This document shows positions 25,958 through 38,722 of a stretch of DNA of 64,000 nt, piece after piece. How positions within the stretch are numbered: position 1 is the stretch's first letter; every line of letters starts with the position of its first letter. The notes beneath the pieces are model-generated. The model ran no database searches, was not told where the DNA came from, and saw only the letters and a program-made list of their open reading frames with translations. Source of the DNA: Toxonevra muliebris. Its lineage: Eukaryota; Arthropoda; Insecta; Diptera; Pallopteridae. The stretch lies in contig OY829328.1 in the NCBI GenBank assembly GCA_963691655.1, forward strand, positions 32,259,890 to 32,323,889, written 5' to 3'. A program made the position numbers and the translations under genes.

Positions 25958-27058
25958 CAGAGATGCCAACTCATTTTTTCTTTCTCTCCGATAACTCTCG
26001 CGAAATTCCCCGATTTTCGACCAAATTCCCCGCACCGGTATAATTTCATATTATAACAATACGATACGCACTTTTCATATAAACATTTTATACAAACGAA
26101 AAATACCCTTTACGTAGGCTTAGAATTACTCTCGGTCAGAGTTATTTTTAGGGGCCCTGCGCTTTCTTGGTTAAAATTTTTTTTTTCAATTTTTTTTGGA
26201 TTGATAAATTAATTTTTTTCTGACATCTATTTAAAGACTTCAAGTACAAGAAAAAATTATGTAATAATTAAAAAAAAATTATATAAAGGGTTTTTTTGCA
26301 GCTTCATAGAAGACGTTTTGAAAATCGTAAAACGCAATGGCGTGCGTGATTGCGGCTCACTGGAAAATATAAAAAAGTACCATTAGAAAAATTATAACTG
26401 TACTCTCAGGACGTACTGAGATTATTTTTGTTTGACCAACAATTCACAAAATGACAGAACGCAAAATTAGTTTTCTCAAAAATTGTACTTTTTTTTAAAA
26501 AACGAAGTTCCAAATTGAGGAAAGAATTAACCAAACTTACATCCTGGGGCCATTATTATGTAAAAGAACATATTTAAATTTCAGTTATCGTGCACGTCAA
26601 TGGCTGTTTGTGTTGAGAAAAACCGAAAGTCAAAAATTAAAGTTTTGACTATCGGTTTTTGACATATAAAATATTCTTCTTCTCCTTTATAATAGCTGAC
26701 CATAATTTGCAAGTTTATAGGTTAAAGTCACCAAGAACTAATAGTTATCAATAAGAAGGTGCTGAACAAAGGCACAGCTAAGCCTTTCTGGACTGCTGAA
26801 AGAGAAACCGAAGCACTGCGTTATCGCATTGGACTGTCTGAATACTAACCGTAAACTGTGTTGCATTAAGCAATATTTTTATGGTGTTGGTTGCGAATGT
26901 GCCAGAAATGTATATAGAAATATAAAATTTGGCAAAAAATATTCTACAGGCTGATTGAGGTATTTTAATATTAAAAGCCAAACGGTTTCAAATTCTCCGC
27001 AAAAAACATCTCATTCCCCGATTCCCCACACTAAGTAAAATTCTCCACAAATCCGCTG
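25958..27058. mobile_element. non-autonomous hAT element
   Basis: 1101 bp flanked by the exact 8-bp repeat GTGCGGAT (25950-25957 and 27059-27066). The ends begin CAGAGATGCC and, reversed, CAGCGGATTTG, a weak terminal match that keeps the hAT CAG start. ATTCCCCG-type motifs repeat inside both ends (near 26008, 26027, 26989, 27012, 27020). No transposase was recognised. Confidence 0.65.
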
Positions 27059-27194
27059 GTGCGGATACACGAAAATGTATTTTCAAATTTAGATGGACAC
27101 ACGACAAATTTTCATTGGGAATCGAATTTCGTTTTTGACTTTATAAGTTTGGAGAAGAAAAAGAATTTTTGTGTGCTATAATTATACATGTTAT

Positions 27195-27279
27195 CTTTGT
27201 GGTTTTGTTGCTGTTTTTCAATACAATTATCGCTGTTAGTTATACATAACTAGATGCAAGTGGCGAATAAAACGCGGCT
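27195..27279. repeat. fragment of the 7108-7397 MITE
   Basis: Matches the right end of that element: AGTTATACATAACTAG, then AAGTGGCGAATAAAA. About 60 bp align with seven or so differences. No left end was found, so it is a fragment or a decayed copy. Confidence 0.65.
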
Positions 27280-27982
27280 ATTGTTTCAAACGACTTTATC
27301 TTCAAATTAAAGATCATTCTTAAAACGTTATATAATTCTAAAAATTATTTAAAAATCCGCTTCAGTTAATTATTTATAGTCAAAAATATGTGATAAAATA
27401 TTTTCCATTTTAACTCCAGTTATGTTTTTTTTCTTCATTTTTACAACAGAAATATTGCAAGAGCAACTGTTATGAAAACAAAATGGAAAATGCTAAAAAA
27501 ATATATCATATTTGCCCTGTTTTCTACAGCCATGTGTTTGAGGGTTGCTGAGTTACTTTCGGCATTTCAAGTGAATTTCATTGAAATTTTTGTGAAATTC
27601 ACACCTGATTCTATAGATATTAAATTAGTAAGTTAGTAAAAATACGTTTCTCCTATAGAAGTTGTGGGCGATTACATTTTTCATGGTGTTTTAGAAATTG
27701 TGCTGATTTACTTTTAAAAAATTTGATTCAGCAAGTTTTCACACAATTTCCTGGATGTATCCATATAAATTTCACTAAAAAGAAACAAGAAAATGGGTTT
27801 GAATGAAGTTAATAGTTTCGTATACTATGTTTCAACATCAAGCGGTTAAGGGTCGCCTAGAAGTTGTACGATGTAGCTGAAGTTTTGCACAGACGGGTTT
27901 TTTCTTGATTGAAACCAGATTAGTGCAAGGGAGTAGCAAAATTTTTACTTTTGAAAAGTTACCTATAGCTAAGGACCACCCT

Positions 27983-30122
27983 AATATTCAAACCACAGAA
28001 CGACTCCAGCTCCAATATTTTGAAGTTACGGACTACAAAAGTCGGAATTTATAATTATTTTTTCCTTTTCTCTATTAATTAAAAATATATGGCAAGTTTA
28101 ATGTATTACGTGCTTGGCATTTGAGAGAAAATTGCTCGTTATAAAATTCTGAACATTGTTTATCGACTTTTAGAAAGAATTTCATTAACATGGCTCTAAA
28201 AATAAAAAAGTACTTCAAGAAAAATATTTTCAATAAAAAATTAAGGGAAAAGCCAAATTAATAGAACGGTTCTAGGCCCGCTATTTTAAGCCACTGGCGT
28301 CAGATTTGTGATTAGCGATCCAGAATTAATTAGAAACTCTTCTGGAAATGAAAATTCGATTTATGTTGCAAATTAAAAGAAGATTTTTAAGAAGTCTCTA
28401 AAAATATAAATAAATATCAATAAATTAAAATTCACTGAAATCCGAAATAAGTATGAAAAATTGGCCGAGTACTCTGCTTACGGAATACGGGGCTCGAGAA
28501 GTAGTACGCTATTCTAGAACGAATAACAATGGCTTAAACATAGCAGACTGTTGCTCTTGTTCATAGTGTAGTGATTTCAGACACCGTGGCTCAAGCGCGC
28601 AGCTATTATAATTAGTAGCAGTGATTGCATAATAGAAGTTACCCCTAGCATTGGACTAAAAATAGACATTTCCTCTATTTCCAATACAAAATTTATAACT
28701 CTTTCCAATCCGATTAACGCTAATTACTTAACAACAACATTCCACAAAAGATTTAACAATTTGATTGAAATTGAATTTAAATAAAAATGCATGCATATGT
28801 ACATAAAAAGACTTTCAAGTAAATCAAATCAGAAGCAAACCAAAAAACGTAAATTACACTAACAGCAACACACAAAAAAAGCAAAAAATTGTCCACACAA
28901 ACAGCGCCAACAATAACAACAGCAACAACATACGACACACACAAGGTGCAACTATTGCAAACTTGGTGCGCCTCAAACAAATAACACGCACCCATGTACG
29001 AATGAATACTCGAATATTCGAGCCTGAGAGCGAGAGCAGAGAATGAGATTTACGCGCGCATGCGCTTTGGCTTTACGATTATTAGCATAAATCATTTAAA
29101 TGTGAACACAAACGCGCCAATTGAATTTATATATTTTTGATTTGTTGTCTGTTGCTAGTGGTGATGCTGATGCTGGTGCAAATGCAACGCTCGCAACAAA
29201 TAATAAGCAGCTGCTGCTGCTGCTACCTCAGCACCTTTATCACCAATACTCCAATCAAGCTGCTGCTAGCAAGCGTAGCCGTTTAAGGTAGCCGCGCGCA
29301 TGTTGTAAATTTTACTGTTTAACTAAATGTTGCTGCTGCTGCAACAGATAACAACCGTCATACATACATAGTTATGTATGTATATATGTGCAACCACACT
29401 CACACATAAATATGTATAACTATTTTGCAGTTATTGCCATTTTCATTGCCATAGGAAATTATTGCAATTGGCGAACCCAGTAAAAATATTTGAGGTTCAG
29501 GAGACTTTGCAATAAATGCAATTATTGAAATTTAGATTAATAATGTTCAATCAGTTTTCTCAAAGTATTAAATTGTCTTGATAGAATTTTATTGATATGA
29601 TCCGGAAGTTTAACCCTTTTGGGGCTGTAAGGCAGCCAGAGAAAAAGCGCTAAACCGTATCCGGTTTCGTACTTTCTGGCCGCCATTTTCCAATAAAATT
29701 TTTCAAAAATATATTGTTTTTGTCTTTAAGGGTCTGAATTTTCAACGGAAATTATTTAAGAATTACATTTTTAAATCAGGCGTCGGAAAAATTACAGACG
29801 TCGGTTCCGAGTCCATATGGACCCTAGGTCTTAACTCTAAAAAAAGCAACTTCGGGAAAACGTTAAATATCGGTTAATACGTATGTGAAAAAAGCTGTTC
29901 AGTTTCAGCTGTGTCTTTTTTTTAATAAGTATAGTAAAAGATTTTTTAATAAATATGTATGTGTGTACGCACTTTGTAAATGATGTAGAATAACCGTTAC
30001 TGCAGTGAAGTCAAGCTGCTGATTCCTACGCTCAGGAGCGAAAAGCTGTCAAATTTGCTGATGAGATTTCAATGCTCTCAGTAAAGTAAAAACTATGATA
30101 GTTTCCAGCGATATGAGCTCGC
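27983..30122. other. non-coding stretch with CAG/CTG-rich part
   Basis: No gene found. From about 28990 to 29400 the DNA is less AT-rich, with GAGA-type runs (29030-29045), GCGCGCATGCGC (29055) and CTG/CAG triplets (29205-29225, 29262-29272, 29331-29343). It could be regulatory DNA, but nothing proves it. A TTAACCC start at 29609 resembles the TTAA elements further on, but no second end was found. Confidence 0.35.
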
Positions 30123-30126
30123 TTAA

Positions 30127-31276
30127 CCCTCGGATTAGTGGTAAAGCACATGGGGACCTTTTTGGTTTTTAATTGAAAATTGCTTATATTTCCGCCAAAG
30201 TAAGGTACCATGGACCGACAATGTGTTCCAAGAATATATTATTATGCTTCGTTTAAAGCCATTTACAAAGCGCTTCGCGGATTGGTTCAGATTTTATTAC
30301 GGTTTTTATGTGTTAAGGGCGCGGAGTAGTGATAAGGTCCGCTGGGAGCTATCATAACACTGTGCGACACGAAAATTATGTATCCAAATCTCTCAACAGT
30401 TTCTATTAGCAGTAGGACCACTTAATAATACTGCAAAGGCGTTTTGCTACTTTAGGTCAAATACTCGATTTTTTCAAGGTCAAAGTCTGCAATAGAGAGT
30501 GCAGAGTGATCTAATAGACCTTCATGCTATTTGTGTCGTGAGCAGAACAATCATCAACGAAAAATAGGAGCTTTCTGTTGTATTGGTGAAAAAAGCGGTT
30601 TGTATTAAACATTCAAAACAATTGCATAGGTTGAATACTTGTACTTTAGCCCTAAGTATAGAGCAACAAGAATATTAATTCATTTTAAAATCGAATTTTT
30701 TAAATAAACCCAATCAACAAACAAAAATATTCGTCTTTTTATTGATAATTTAATTGTACCCATTGCCTGCATTCACGAAACTCATCAATTCCTAGACAGT
30801 TGTAAAATTCTATTGTGAATGGCAACATTTTTAGTGAGCAAGCGCCAAATTTGTATGATACTTTTTATCGGTTGATTTGTGTACAGCGGCTTATGTTTAT
30901 CTATTTCTTCTATTTAAAATATTTTTGTTTAATATGGCTGCCATAATTGACAAAACATATTCATATTAACGCCAAAGTCAAACATGCTTTGCAAAAACAT
31001 TAAATTATTTATATTCATTATTTAAGTTTTTGGTTTGGTTAAAGACGAAAAATAGTAAAAAAAACTATTCACAATAGAATAGTTAACGCTAAAAAGTAGC
31101 AGCATGCCCACAACATGAAAATTGATGAGCTGCAACTGTTTAGCAATTGATGAGTGTCGTGAATGCAGCCATTGTAGTCATAATGTAGTCATATGAAATT
31201 CCCTTACAATTGCTCATACGTCCCTACGGACCTTATCACTTTTTTTAACGGAAAAATCTTACAACTAATCCGAGGG
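30127..31276. mobile_element. TTAA-bounded (piggyBac-type) element, 1150 bp
   Basis: Flanked by TTAA (30123-30126 and 31277-31280). The ends are inverted repeats of 18 bp with one mismatch (CCCTCGGATTAGTGGTAA). TTAA targets and CCC-starting termini are typical of piggyBac transposons. No transposase was recognised. It holds a second inverted-repeat element at about 30759-31173. Confidence 0.8.
30759..31173. repeat. nested inverted-repeat element
   Basis: The left arm (GCATTCACGAAACTCATC, then AATTCCTAGACAGTTG) is mirrored on the right (CAACTGTTTAGCAATT, then GATGAGTGTCGTGAATGC). A second inner pair is TTCTATTGTGAAT and ATTCACAATAGAA. It lies inside the TTAA element at 30127-31276. Its target duplication was not identified. 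Confidence 0.5.
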
Positions 31277-31280
31277 TTAA

Positions 31281-32740
31281 TTGTGGAAAGTTTTGAATAT
31301 TTTTACTGGGATATATTAAAATTATTTAACTCTATCAATTTATGACGCCTAGTTTGCATGTATGTATAAATGTTCGTGTATATGTAATTAATGATAACTC
31401 TTAAACTGAAATGTTTGCTGTAATGAATTGAAAATTAGCTAAAACATTTGTTTTTTGTTTTTCTTCAGTGTTTTTTGTTTCTATGTGAGTTAAGAAGAAT
31501 TTAAAAAATGTTTAGAGACATTTGTGGGTAGTTGTAAAGTTGATAAGAATTTTCTATTTGAAGAAATAGTAAGTCATTTTATTAATAGCAAATAAGTTGT
31601 AGGTATTACTTGTTCTATATTTGTATACATAAATATTTAAATCTGTATAATTTTTATAATTGTTTATACGAGTACATTATTTCTATGCATCGATTACTAA
31701 TGTAATTCAGTTCAGAGACACAGACAGACACTGGTGGGCGAATTTTAACTCAGAATTCTATTTCATATAAATTCTTGAATACCATAAATGTCACATGGCG
31801 ACAGCGATTAATATTTTATTCAAACATATTGGCAATTTTGCCCGCACAAAAGTTGAACAATTTGCTTGTTTTTATTTAAGCGAAATACGAGTAATGTTTG
31901 TATGTAACTTCATTGTTATACATACCTATATATTGTTTATATGATAAAAAAATTATAATTATTGACTATGTTAATTAATTGGCATTTGCAAAAATGTAAA
32001 TACATATTTACTAGATGGAAGCAAACAATCCAAATGGCGCCAATGTGCATTGAGACAAATTAAGGCATGCAATTGAAAGATAATGGCAATTGAAATATAA
32101 AAATATTATATTACTTTTAATTTAATTAATGGTGAAAATCATTTATCAATATTTTTATAATATAGATGAAATTGCTGCTAATTTTTAATGGTTTTTGTTG
32201 TAAGACCTAGACGTTATAATTTTCTAAAATCAATTTATTTTAGTATTAATGTTGAGCAGCTGCAGGATTTTGTTACTGAATTTCTTCATTTAGAAATTTT
32301 ATTTCAGTCATATAAAAAATTTCACTTTCTATTGAAATTTTTCCAAGTTCAAAGTCAAACATTATATGTAAGTAGCTAGTTTTAGTTGTATATACTAATA
32401 TTTACGTTTAAATATATATTTATCTGATATATTTTTAATATAGTATGTTTTGTCTGCATCTTATCAAAATCGCACGATTTATAAATTTATTTTTTATCGC
32501 CAAAATAAAATAGAAAAGATAATCAAGTTCCGATTAAATATTGATTAGAATATTTTATATACGCAGTTTATTACATGATTGAGTAAAAATTTTCGATTTG
32601 CACTGGAATTCTGAATTTATTAGGCGAAATTATGCTGACTAGTACTTGACAGCAGCATCGAGTAAATAAATCTAACTGTTATGAAAATAAAATCCATTTT
32701 ACTCTGAAAAATAATACATCGTATAGAAATCTATTTTTAG
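31281..32740. other. AT-rich non-coding stretch
   Basis: No coding or repeat signal recognised. An ORF-like run at 32188-32379 is AT-driven. Confidence 0.35.
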
Positions 32741-32744
32741 TTAA

Positions 32745-33252
32745 CCCTTTGATGCCCGAATTATAATGGGGCTTGAGAGAAACCTTTTGTTGTGAAATTA
32801 TGTTTACTTAGGTCTTCCACAATCATGATACCAAATCTTTTGCTTCTACATTGGTTTGTTTGTCCTTTATTAAATGTTAAAAAAACATAGCTATGAAGCT
32901 GTAGACAACCATTGGATAACTCTTTTTCTCCGATTTTTTGATTTTCATATTCTCCAATCTTTTGTAAACATATCTGTTAAAAAAAATTCCGGTTAGTAAT
33001 AATTTAATGCATTATTTTTGAAAATACAGTGCAAACGATTTTACTAAAAATTTTTGCACTTAGGTTTTTTGCTGGACATCATTAAAAATAAATTACTTAA
33101 GCAAGAAATTTCAAATATTCGGCAATTAGTAAACATGAAGAATACCTAACAGAACCGAATACAAATAATGTTAATAGTAATATTAGTTAAACATTTTATT
33201 TATGCTACATAAAAGTGAATGTTGCATATACGCAACATTGGGTATGAAAGAG
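32745..33252. mobile_element. TTAA-bounded MITE, 508 bp
   Basis: Flanked by TTAA (32741-32744 and 33253-33256). The left end is CCCTTTGATGCCCGAAT; the reversed right end is CTCTTTCATACCCAATG, an imperfect inverted repeat of about 16 bp. Non-coding; piggyBac type by target and ends. Confidence 0.6.
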
Positions 33253-33574
33253 TTAATATGTAGGTAGTCGTAGGCTGGATTTTGCCCTCATATGAGGACA
33301 ATAGCTTAAAACTTCACCAAAAACTCACATCGTAATTGAACTCAAAACTTTTCAATTCAAAATTCCAATATTTTTCTATTGTTCCACAGATATTTTTATT
33401 GTTTACATATTGTTACAAACGTAAAGTAGAAGCGTTGTTTTTGGTGAGGTGAAAAATTGCGTTTCTAAAATATTTTGTTTTAGTAGCCATATAATCATTT
33501 TATTTTGTACCAATATTTACCAAAAAATGTACCAAATGGGGAAAAAATGTACCAATATAATAAGAGTTTCAAAA

Positions 33575-34102
33575 AATTTCGACAGTACAATATATTGAAA
33601 GTATGTTGTAAAAATTTCAGACCAAAATTGTGAAAACTTTATCTCTCGTTAAAACTTTAAAAGCGTTTTTCTCGAAACAACGTTTTTTGAACAGCCCAGG
33701 GGTCTAAGAGAATTCTATCGAACTGATTGGGCTGAACTTTTAATATGTTATTTTACTCACCAATTGCTCTCGCAGGTAGTAGAATTGTTTATTTTTAATC
33801 ATTATTTCCTATTTTTTACAACGTTATTCACCAAAAATCAACGCGATTTTGAAAAAAAAATTTAGAAGTCCGCGTTTTGTTGTTTTTTAATCAAAATGTT
33901 TAAGCCCGGGCCGGCCCCACACCTTTTTTTAGGTGTTCACTTTGAACGTAAAAAAAAATATCGTAAAATAAACTCCAAAAAAAAATTTTATACAGTTAAA
34001 GAAGAAAACATATAAAAAATGAAATAATTGTATTTTATTTTGTTATAATAAAAAGTTCCTGAGATAACCTTAAAAATTAGGCCGGAACACCAGACTACAT
34101 CT
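33575..34102 (-). mobile_element. TTAA element, copy A (inverted match to 51387-53373)
   Basis: Matches in reverse the element at 51387-53373 over some 500 bp with many mismatches. Shared blocks include CTTTAAAAGCGTTTTTCTCG, TCGCAGGTAGTAGAATTG and GAACACCAGACTACATC. Its right end stops at TTAA (34103-34106); the left terminus is missing. It lies between two stretches rich in TGTACCA (33509-33565 and 34365-34411), so it appears to have entered an older element whose end may be near 34411 (reversed CACGGTTGCCACTTTGG). Confidence 0.65.
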
Positions 34103-34106
34103 TTAA

Positions 34107-35792
34107 TAAAAAGTAACACATTAATTAAAATATATTTTGTATTTTAAAAATAGTCTTTAGTCGACTAAATATAATGAGACTCTTACCGTCCTACACACAA
34201 TTCGTTTGAAATCATTATATATTATAAATATTTAATTTTACCTTTTTCAACAAAAAATATTTTGAAAATAAGTTTACAATTCTTAATTATTATAAAAGCT
34301 TAATTTGCCCACAGAATGCACCAGATTTTAAAAACATGTACTAATGTCCCAGAAAAATAAGGAAAAATGTACCAGTTTTGGTAGAATTGTACCAAAGTGG
34401 CAACCGTGATAGTAAGTAATTTTCTTGAGAAAATTTAATCGATTTTGAAATCTACCAAAGCTAATTTTTTCCATATTATTCTTATAATAGAGCAATTATT
34501 GTCAGATACCTGCACAACAGAAAATTCTAATAAAAATATTTTTGGTAAAAATGTAAAAAGCCTGGATTAGTGAGCTGCCCCGGGAAAGTAAGTTGATGAA
34601 GGGTAATCTATCTATCTATATATATAAAATAGAGATTCAGCCCACTCTTCTTTTGGGTCACCCAAGCAAAGTGCTCATTGTCGTAGCCACCAGTGAATTC
34701 TAATCCCAGGTTTATTTTGTAAAACGAACAGACGAAATAAAACCAGAAAAATTTCTTTAATTTTTCAAAAACAGACTAAGTATGAAACTATTGCATTGGC
34801 AACACTGTTTTTTAACACTTAACTTCTCTCCCTCTCTTATCTTGCACCAACATTCCTCTCCAAGGTTCATACTCACAGGTTTCTTTGCTTTCATTTCATT
34901 TATTTGTTGTTTCATTAACTTTGAATAATAATAATAATAAAAAAAAAAAAATTAAAATGTTAGTGTGTTTTGTTTTTCCTTAACGAACCATTGCAAAGTC
35001 ACTATCAAAATATTGAAAATACAATTTCAACACGGTTGTATATTCGTAAGCACTAGCGAGTTTCTCATTCCGATTCACTTTTCTATCACTCACTGTTGTT
35101 CAAAGGAAATGACGCTAGCTGTTCTTATGTTAATGATTGTTTTTCTAAAATGTTAAGATATTCCGTGAGTTTGTATGTGCGTGTGTAATTTCTTTTGAAT
35201 TTTTGTAACAGTGTTTTCTTTTGGCAGTATATTGTTATTTTTAATGTTACATTTTTACCATGAAATAGATTTTTTTTTTCATGAAATATTTGTTTATTTA
35301 CTCATTTTACAAAAAAAAAAAAAAAAAATTATTAAGTGTCATTTTAATTTGAACAGGTTTTCGAACGTGCAGCGCGATCTACATATTTACACTCAAATAC
35401 ATTCTCTAATATCTACCCATAGCTACACATGTATCTATTTAAAGTGTATACGCACATACGTAGAGTGACGCTGCTGATTTCATGAAGTAGGTACTCGTTC
35501 CCACTTCAAAGACGGTCCAAATAAATATAAAATTTAAGAAAATAATAATTTGAGCATATTATATTTCTATATACTACAAAAACAATACAACATATATTTT
35601 AAATTTGTTATAATTATGTTGATAAAAAAATACCGAAATCGAAAGTCATTAAAATATAAAACTAAATATTCACAAATTTGCATTTTTAATAATGCAAGTA
35701 GGTATTATTAAAAAAAAAAAATTCTTTATAGCCAAACACAAGTTTTTTCCCTATTCAACACTGTGTATAAGGAATGCCTATACAAAGTTTAG
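34107..35792. other. non-coding stretch
   Basis: No gene found. It contains AAT repeats (34926-34940), poly-A (35310-35328) and a Helitron-like TCTATATATATAAAA (34613-34630) that I do not rely on. Confidence 0.35.
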
Positions 35793-35796
35793 TTAA

Positions 35797-36297
35797 CCCT
35801 TAAATACCCACTGGTCACTGCAGTGACCAACCACTTCCGCGGCTGCCTGTGTCGCCATTTTACGATCGCCATTTAAAATAAACATCTGATCTTACTGTTT
35901 AAAGTTTTCTTTATCGATACGTATAAATAAGAATGGAAAAACTACAACTGTTGAACAGTTACAGTTATTTGTAGCTCGAAAAGCATGTTTTGTAAAAAAT
36001 TTAAACAACTAACTGAAAAAAGGTGTTTTTATTTTCAAATTTTATGTAATAAATATATTGTGTCAGACGGTATGGGATAACACCAAATAATTGTTTTTAA
36101 AAATTATTGCGAATGTATTTTAATTTATTCTCCAGATAATCGCCAAAGGTTACTACAGAGGTCAACCATGTAAATTAAAATAACTGCACCTTAAACTAAT
36201 TTATTTGAAAACACGTAGAACAAACGTTGTTCGGAATCACAAATACTACCTCTGGGTATGTTTTTAATTGAAATCGGACGTATTGGGCGTTTAAGGG
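35797..36297. mobile_element. TTAA-bounded MITE, 501 bp
   Basis: Flanked by TTAA (35793-35796 and 36298-36301). Ends are CCCTTAAATACCC and, reversed, CCCTTAAACGCCC. A palindromic GTCACTGCAGTGAC follows the left end closely. Non-coding, piggyBac type. Confidence 0.75.
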
Positions 36298-36426
36298 TTA
36301 AGATTGAAGTAATACTTAAATGCTTGCATTTACAAGGATAACGGATCCTTTGATATTGTGACTTTGTTTTTTGTTTTGTATTTTGTTATAAATTAATATC
36401 CTTTGAGTGGTCATATTTTTAGTTAA

Positions 36427-37954
36427 CCCTCTGACGACCGCTCCAGAACCGCTGGAAAATATGTAATGTAACGAAAAAAAATGTATTTTACCTGCAAAGG
36501 TGTGAAAAATCGCTGGACCTTTATGCCCCAATGATCGTCAACGGTAAAAAACAGTTCTCCATTTTTTTTAATTTGAAATAACTTTTTAAACATTTTTGAC
36601 AGGGAAATTTAAATTTGATAAGATTATTTGATTTTGCATGCTTTGATAACTATTTGCAGCGCTGCACTGCAGTGTCTTCATTGCCATAGAAACTAATGTA
36701 TTCAAATTTGAATGCACATGTGTTGTCCTTTTTGGCTGGAAGAAATAGCTGTTGACACGCGAGCGTATCGATAGTAGTGAAAAATGTTATTATTGTTTAT
36801 CGATTTGTGTGGAATTTTATCGAATTTCCGTGAATGAGTTTAGATTTTACTGGTCGACGTAGCCCATTTACTCAGTGTACCTCGTTTCGAATGTAATGAG
36901 CCGAAAATGATTCGAAAAAATTCGCTTTTGTTTACGTTTTGCCAACAATGCTGAAAAGCCACCCCGGGCGAGTTCATATGAACAAAGCATTCGCGGATGC
37001 GATGAGCGAGACCAAGTGCAAGTCCATCGATGAACATATGGTCAAATTCAAAGGAGATAACATCAAGAAGCAGTATATGAAGGATAAACCGATTTCATGG
37101 GGATTGACATTGTGGTGCCGATGCGACTCCCAAACTGGTCACCTACACAAATTTGACATTGACACAAGTAAGAAAGAGCAGAATGAAATCGTCTCCAATT
37201 GTAAACAAATCCCTTTGATGCCGACAAGAAATTCAAGTGTGGCTATCATGAAATGGATGGACAATCGTGCCGTATTTTTGGGGTCTAGTTTCTGTTTCTT
37301 ACCATCATTTGAATCGACCATCGTTAAACGACGCCAAGCTGCCTCCGCCGCAAAAATTGCTGTCAAATGTCCACGTGTAATCACACACTACAATAAAGGT
37401 ATGGACGGAGAGGATCTCATGGATCAGAAAAAGGTTTGTCAAAAGCCATTCTTCACCGAAAATGAAACTGTTTTTGAGTTCGTTATTTTATTTCAGTTTT
37501 ACAATGAACACGATCGTAAATCAAAGACCAAATTCTACTTTCATCTTTTCTACATCTCTTTGATTTAAGTGTGCACAATACGTACATTGTTTACAGCAAA
37601 ACCTGTACGTCGAATAATGATCCATTTTCTATATTTGCATTGGCATTCCGCGGAGAGCTGGCAACTCAAATGATCGATTCATCTACCGCAAGATACCATC
37701 ATCAGAAGTTGTAAGAGAGGGGCCTAAGCGATTCAAACTTGCGGAGATCGCTACTCTGTCTGGTCATTATCTTTGCAAAAGCGAAATGGGACGTAAGATA
37801 TTTATTGTCTGTTTCAAACAAGGCAAGGACCATCGAACAAATGTTATTTGTGTTTCTTTGCAAAAATCCTTTTTGAGGAAAATCGATTTCATGGTTTTTC
37901 CAGGAAATATTCGAAGATAAAAGGCTCACCGGTGTCCCATTAGTCGCCAAAGGG
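36427..37954 (+). mobile_element. piggyBac-type transposon, decayed
   Basis: 1528 bp flanked by TTAA (36423-36426 and 37955-37958). The ends are CCCTCTGACGACC and, reversed, CCCTTTGGCGACT. It encodes a piggyBac transposase remnant on the plus strand, confirming that TTAA-bounded elements in this window belong to, or are copied by, that superfamily. Only 125 bp separate it from the MITE ending at 36297. Confidence 0.85.
36939..37918 (+). pseudogene. piggyBac-family transposase remnant
   Basis: The open part (36939-37568) covers the catalytic core: SIDEHMVKFKGDNIKKQYM with the first catalytic Asp, then KPISWGLTLWCRCDSQTG, and PRVITHYNKGMDGEDLMDQ with the third catalytic Asp. The region expected to hold the middle catalytic Asp is deleted or rewritten, and the N-terminal third is absent. 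Beyond 37568 the frame continues broken, with a recognisable piece of the C-terminal Cys-rich tail (KDHRTNVICVS near 37830). It cannot be functional. Confidence 0.85.
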
Positions 37955-38587
37955 TTAAAAAGCCAAAAAGTTGTTTTAATGGTGGTCCTTATGTCATAGT
38001 GTTTCTGCTCTCGACTGCTACATAAAACTGTTGTTTTCGGTATGTAACTATACACAAACTCAAAGAACACTAAACGTAGTGTAATTGCAGCGTACTTTGT
38101 TTGTGCTCGGTTTGTGTTTCTGCGAGTTAGTGTATGTGTTCTTTTGTTTTACGGTTTGCGTAGCGTACGGATATCGAAAAATACTAACGTACCGTATGTA
38201 AGTGTTTTTTTCGTACCCTGCTCAAAAGTACAAAATTCATAAGAAATGCTTCACTTCACTCTTTTGATTCGGCATAAAACTGAAGGTTTCTTTCATTCGT
38301 ATACAAATATAACTCACACAAAAAGTGTATAAGCACGAAAAAACTGTAGACTTTCTGGTCTAAGGTTTAAGTACCTCGAGCTAATATTTTTGAGTAGAGA
38401 AGATTACGGATACGAAATTCTTTTAATCGCGCTACATATTGATCAGTGTTGCCGCTCACCCAGTGAAAAAATATACAAAGAATAATAATAATAATAACCA
38501 CAGAGGTATTGTGATGGGTTAATAAGAGCAACCCTTACCTCTCATGCCCCTAAGCTATTCTTGAATAATTTTCTGCATCTTTCTTAA

Positions 38588-38718
38588 CCCATTACGGACT
38601 AGCGGGAACCAAAGTAGTTAGATCAAAAAAGTAGCTTAGGAAACAATTTTTTTTTTGAACCTGGCTCAGGAACGGCTCAGCGATAAGATGCCATATGACA
38701 CCGCTAGGCATTACTGGG
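38588..38718. mobile_element. 131-bp TTAA-bounded MITE
   Basis: Flanked by TTAA (38584-38587 and 38719-38722). Ends are CCCATTACGGACTAGCGG and, reversed, CCCAGTAATGCCTAGCGG. Its right half matches 14689-14753 in reverse, so this family has at least two members here. Confidence 0.75.
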
Positions 38719-38722
38719 TTAA

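Larger units (their letters stand above)
25114..27982. mobile_element. long-TIR DNA element, host of a hAT insertion
   Basis: The ends are inverted relatives over about 140 bp: AGGGTGGCCCTTA at 25114 and, reversed from 27982, AGGGTGGTCCTTA. Both then carry GTTTCAATCAA, CTGTGCAAAA and AGGCGACCCTTA at matching distances. Between them lie a hAT element (25958-27058), a piece of the 7108-7397 MITE, and no recognisable transposase. The family is unknown to me. Confidence 0.55.

Noticed and set aside
29609..29660. TTAACCC start resembling another TTAA element
   Set aside because: No matching inverted end with TTAA was found downstream.
34613..34640. Helitron-like 5' end (TCTATATATATAAAA)
   Set aside because: No CTRR end or hairpin paired with it; AT repeats give this by chance.
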